From Sorghum bicolor (taxonomy: Eukaryota; Streptophyta; Magnoliopsida; Poales; Poaceae): a stretch of 64,000 nt of DNA. The stretch covers positions 2,379,894 through 2,443,893 of the forward strand of contig NC_012873.2 in NCBI RefSeq assembly GCF_000003195.3, written 5' to 3'. This document shows positions 59,172 to 64,000 of the stretch, piece by piece (the first letter of the stretch is position 1; the number at the start of each line of letters is the position of its first letter). A model generated the notes under the pieces. It was given only the letters and a program-made list of their open reading frames with translations. It was not told where the DNA came from and did no database searches. A program made the translations under genes and the position numbers.

Positions 59172-61699
59172 TCACCCTAATAATATCTTATCTGACAGTA
59201 AATTAATGCTGGAATTACCTAGCTAAACTAATAAGTAATAAGTGTTATTGCAAGCCAAATATGTACTATAAAACAAGAAGGAAAATGATGACTTGAGGAA
59301 AGTGGTACTCAAAATGCCTTTGGGAGAAGGCACACTAAAACAATAGGCTGATCTCTTAGCCATCATGAAATAAAGCTAGGGCTACTTGATCCATATGCAT
59401 TATTATGCCCTTGGGTTGGGCATGTCTCTAAATGATGAAGCCTCCAGTTAATCGTACGTACGTTTATAAACTTGGTTAGAGGCACTAGTTCCACTGAACC
59501 ATGTCTGCCATTATAGGGGCCTACCTGCATGCATACAATCAATTGATTCATTGTGTTTTAGTTCTTTTTTTTTCCTTTAACTAATAGGACACAGAAAGAG
59601 AAGTGCAATTATTCAGAGCAGTGCGTGTACCTTCATGTAATTAACTATACTTCAAATTTTGTCGTGATCCATCTACTAAGATACAGTATATTATTAGATA
59701 TATATGGTGAATTGCTGATCCAATTATTGGATTGGATTGGATGTGGCAAATGAAAGAAACAAGGAGCTAGAATTTAGTTAGGGGTGGTTTCCTAGATGAA
59801 CACACCAGATTGAAACATTTATCGTGCCTCGGCAGCCGTGTTAATGTTCAGTAAGTGCGGTGTTGAGTGAGAACGACAAAAACTAAAGCTAAGCTCTTGT
59901 TGAAATACATGCAGCAGGATTGGTGGCCAAATGCGGCGTGAATTAGAAAATTTAAGCTCAACCCGTTATATGCTCCTAATCAATGGTACTCAAGTTTTTG
60001 TCTTTTTCTTCTGTATTTATCTGTAAAATCACTTTGATCATAAGACTTTATAATGATCGAACACAAAAGAGAATTATAATACCTAGGGGGGGGGGGGGAG
60101 CCGTCATCTACCACAAAATCAATTCAAAGCCTACATTCGTCATTGGGTCAAACTTTCTTAATTTTAACTAAGTTAGAGAAAATATTATTGATATTTACTA
60201 ATCTCAATAAATATATCATGAAAATATATTTATTCTATGGTTAATCTAATGATACTTATTTGATATTGTGCCATAAAATGGTTAGAATTTTTTGATAGAT
60301 TTGATATGATTTAAAAATATTTCTCTCGCAAACGAGAATTGCATCTTTTTTCGACAGGAGTAACACAAGAGAACGTGACATGCCTTTGGATCTATCAATG
60401 TGTAGACCAGGGACTGATGTTAGCTCACCAATGCATGGCCACCTAGTGTGCTTCACCATTTGTGAAACAACACCTGATACATCACGCAGGGTCCCTATCT
60501 ACAAGGCACTTTCACGGTTTTGGCAAAGGGTCTATTGCAATAATGCGTCTCATGACTCACGAGCATGTGCCGAAAACACAGCAAGGTGGACGTAAGAACA
60601 GGACAGAGCCCGGAACACGATAAACACATAGACCCATGCACGCATCTACAGTTCTTTGACAGGTGGCCGGGCACATGTTTTCCCAGCAAATTAACATATA
60701 TACACGGTTACTTCGTCACAGGCTAGCCTTAGGTGGATCCTTTTCATCTATGCACGTTCACTGTATGCAATGCAACGGTGATAGATATGGTAAAAACCCT
60801 GCACTGTTATGCAGATCAATGCATTGTGTGGCTGATGACATGTGTAACAATGAGGTACTGTTTTTATGTGAAACTGGATCATATATATATGTGCACTAGT
60901 CAGAAGCTAGCAAATATGCAGTGAAATGATTTCAGTAGGAAAGGAATGAACAAGTTACCAGTCATGAATGTGCCCCAGGGGTGCTCATCAACTGCTGATG
61001 TTATGTTACACAAGCACAGAGACTAGTTCTTCTATCCTATCAGAGGGCACAGTGGTTGTACCCCATGTATGACAGCTCAAAGTACTGTTTCCTTCCGCAA
61101 TATAAATCCCGATTGATCGTATGTCCTTTTTGTCTTCTTAATGGACAAGGAATAGTATGGTTTTACATCAAAATAATCACAAATGTGTCCCGGGACCTCT
61201 GGGATGCAGCAGTGTTCGACCTTAGGCCAAAACCGTACATTCAGGACTTAGCCATTTCAATAGAAGATGTTCTGGTAGCATCAGGGCCAATATTAATATG
61301 ACGCTGATCTGTGGTTGGTTCAAAAAATTAGTTCAAATCTGAAAGGAAACCTAAAGCTTCCAAGAGCAAGTCACTCCACAAATTTGTCACCAATAGTATG
61401 TTGATCATTTAAACCATCAGAGCCACTAACAGCATGCTAAATGCTGTGCAAGCAGATTACTAGAGAAGCTGAAAGTTTTGGATTAGCCATTGCTCCATTT
61501 TGGATGCCACCAAGTCTATTGAGAGCAGAGGACAAGGCGTGACATCTTGAATTTTAAAGAATAAATGATTAGGGAGCTCCTGAAAGGTCAAAAGAAACTG
61601 AGGATGATCAGGTATGCCAATCAGGATTCTATGCTGTAGACTCGTTTGAGTACAAAAATGTGATCAGTCCAGACACAATTCCCCTGTTGAATACTCAAG
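59172..61699. other. Intergenic DNA between solo LTR and UBE3D-like gene
   Basis: No gene is supported. A run of about 11 G lies near 60088-60098. The stretch 60145-60300 (GGGTCAAACTTTCTTAATTT...) is related to that at about 52505. Scattered short open frames have no recognisable domain. The last few hundred bases probably include the 3' untranslated region of the minus-strand gene. Confidence 0.4.
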
Positions 61700-64000
61700 T
61701 CAGCGCCTAAGAGATGAGAGCTGCATCCCTTCAAGGGAAGAACAAGAAATTGGAAAGTTGTCCATTGCTGAGCTTAGGCATTCAGTAAGTTCATCTATTT
61801 GACGCATCATCATGTACAGCTCTTCAGCCCGATATTTGGATGTCCACTCTTCTACAATCCTAAGAGTTGGAAACAGCAGAAGATAAGTAACGGTGACATC
61901 CAAAGAAAAGCACATAGACATGGTATGTTGGCTTTATGGGATAAGGCTTTGAACATGACAGCCTTGAAGATGGGATAAATACACATTGTTGTCAACACGG
62001 TAGAAGAAAATAATACTGAGGTATACAAGTAATACTGTAATAACATGGATGAACTGAACTTTACATAAACCAAATGTTGCAGATACACGGGCCATTTGTT
62101 GAGATCCTAAAACTTACTTATCATCAATGAAAATGTTAACCCAACCACTTGTCCAGGGTGGGGCTGGAAGCCATAACATATAGCCAAGGAATTATTATGA
62201 TACTCAAACAAGAATACAGTCTTTTCACATCTTATTTCAGTTAATTATTGCAACATTATGAATATTAACAAGTAATTTGACAAAGAAAGGAACAGGTCAG
62301 ATATCAGTTTAAATTTTGAATGACTAAATATTTTTTTGAACCTTTAATCATCAGACACATGTGAAGTGAACTTAAACATAAAAACAAAGCTATGAGTTAT
62401 GAATGAAAATCAAAAGCCTGGTGCCCTCACAAAACACAGTAATGACTAAAGGCGCAGTGCAAACAGAACAAATGCACACAACAAACTCTGGCATAGGTTT
62501 ATGCTGAAGTGCACATATAACTCTGCACATATCTTTAACTACAAGAATTAGACATGTATGTAAAACTAAAAACCAGTATGGACCTCAAGAATTTGAACAA
62601 GGAGAGTTTCTATTGCAACACTAGAATAAGATTACATTCGCCAGTAACCTATGGCATGCTATGTGCAGTGCATCTTCTGTGAAAGGAAAAGAAAAGGTTT
62701 CAAAAGTTTTGTACATGACTAAATAGCTAAATACGCCCTCTGTTCTTTTATGTAAGACATGGATTAGTTCGATTCTGATGAAGAGGGTAGCAAACAACAT
62801 AAAAAGTGAGCATTGTGCAAAAAACGTACCTTAAGTCTGCTTCTGAAGCATTGCTGCAATCAGAATACAAGAGTTTAACACTAGGCTGCAGATCTGCTGT
62901 TCCATGTGAACCATCGATATCATTTTCGTAGCAGCAACCAGAAGATAACCATGCTTTTGAACTAAGAAGAACTAATTGCAGCATGGGCCTTTTGGTTTTC
63001 AAATCTCTGACTACTGTACGAAAAGATATTTCGTCTTCTGCGACTTTGAGCAACAGATTCACAAAAACTCTTTCCAATGTATGTCTCCTGCACATAGATA
63101 ATGTATGCTCATGTATCAGTGGTGAAATCAACTTCTTAGCAATGAGGACGTGTTATCGCAAAAAAAAAAGAAAAAGAAAGAAAGAAAGAAAGAAAGAAAG
63201 CAATAAGTGTAGAATATCTATACAGAGCAAGAAAGATCATACTTATACTCCCTCCGTTCCAGATTGTAAGTCGTTTTGGCTTTTGTGGATACATGGTTTC
63301 CTATATACATGTAGACATAATGTATAACTAGATGCATAGTAAAAGCTATGTGACTAGAAAAGCCAAAACGGCTTACAATTTGGAACAGAGGGGGTACTTA
63401 TTTTCCTTTTACAGTATAATCAGAACTGAGTGAAGCTTTAACATCTATCTCAAGATTAAGAAGCAGTGTAGAAAGTTACCTAAATACATCATGAGGCCCT
63501 GTTACAGGAATTTCTGTAGATGTGTAGCACTTGAAGAGCCGTACACGGCCATCAGCTGGAACAAACGAACACTGAGAAGGGTATGAGCCAAGAGGTGATG
63601 AGCATCGACCACAAAGAAGTTCAACCCACTCGAAATCATTCAAGAGGTTAGATGCTTTAACAACGAAGCTACTACCAAGAGAAATAGTTTTTGTTAATTT
63701 GTAATCTCTTTTAATCTCCAACATATTCTGCTTTTTCTCATTCCCCAAGGACATTTGTGAAGGGTTATCTTCAGCTTTCTCACTGTATCGATTGACACAA
63801 CAGCAATGGCCCAGATCTACCAGCGACAAATCAACCTCTTTCTTAGATTTCCCCATGTTCTCAACACAACAGTCATTCTCAGACTTCTCAAAGTACACAT
63901 CAGTATCAGTTCCCATCTGAGAAGTGACAGACTCATTAGTCTGAGGACTGACTCCATTTGTTTCATTACTACAAACACTAGGCCCCTCTTCCAAAATAAT
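61700..64000 (-). CDS. UBE3D-like E3 ubiquitin ligase (HECT_2 family), 3' part
   Basis: Three exons are visible: 63480-64000 (continuing beyond the window), 62830-63087 and 61700-61859. They join in phase and end in TGA at 61700. Segments typical of plant E2C-binding E3 ligases are LLCGRCSSPLG (a Cys pair), TSTEIP...VFRRHTLERVFVNLLL, MLQLVLLSSKAWLSS and the C-terminus VEEWTSKYRAEELYMMMRQI...SLEGMQLSSLRR. The animal relative UBE3D binds the E2 enzyme UBE2C and promotes ubiquitin transfer. The plant role is little studied. The 5' portion and start codon are outside the window. The final intron is 970 bp, and the preceding one carries a Stowaway MITE. Confidence 0.82.
63248..63394. mobile_element. 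Stowaway MITE, 147 bp, in a UBE3D-like intron
   Basis: The ends CTCCCTCCGTTCCAGATTG and CAATTTGGAACAGAGGGGG are inverted repeats, with further pairing inside (GTCGTTTTGGCTTTT/AAAAGCCAAAACGGC). TA flanks both sides. Confidence 0.9.

Overview
The window is nuclear DNA from a grass, most likely sorghum or another Andropogoneae species. It has multi-exon genes with GT-AG introns, GC-rich first exons, and many small TIR transposons. One MITE family, with ends like GGCCTTGTTTAGTT and a TAA target site, recurs at least six times, which I associate with sorghum and its relatives. The species call is inference. No tRNA, rRNA or CRISPR array was seen.

Layout. (1) 1-10.7 kb is transposon territory. It starts with the 3' part of a FAR1/MULE-type transposase gene (+). 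This converges, with only 27 bp between stop codons, on a 13-exon gene (-) for a Ulp1-like cysteine protease whose reading frame can be followed intact for 962 codons. Upstream of the protease lie diverged duplications, a nested hAT MITE and a broken class III peroxidase exon. (2) 10.7-15.0 kb holds MITEs and AT-rich repeats. (3) 15.1-18.6 kb holds an NRAMP-family metal transporter of the aluminium-transporter (NRAT1) type (+). (4) 18.6-21.7 kb is transposon debris. (5) 21.7-29.7 kb carries a head-to-head pair with 429 bp between start codons: a mitochondrial ATP synthase 24-kDa (FAd/MGP1) subunit (-) and a plastid-targeted TrpD-like protein (+). (6) 29.7-34.4 kb includes a Helitron 3' terminus. 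(7) 34.4-48.5 kb is one gene (-) for a predicted 3,566-residue acidic repetitive protein. A single 7-kb exon carries about five tandem 245-residue repeats, and the C-terminus is basic. (8) 48.5-56.0 kb holds MITEs. (9) 56.0-56.5 kb is a single-exon SIAMESE-RELATED CDK inhibitor gene (+). (10) 56.5-61.7 kb holds MITEs and a solo LTR with a perfect 5-bp target duplication. (11) 61.7-64.0 kb is the 3' part of a UBE3D-like E3 ligase gene (-), cut by the window edge.

The cellular genes look like independent housekeeping and stress genes with no shared pathway. The only functionally linked set is the transposase and Ulp1 protease pair, which probably belongs to one Mutator-like element. All exon coordinates were derived by hand from splice signals and reading-frame continuity. 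They have not been checked against transcripts.
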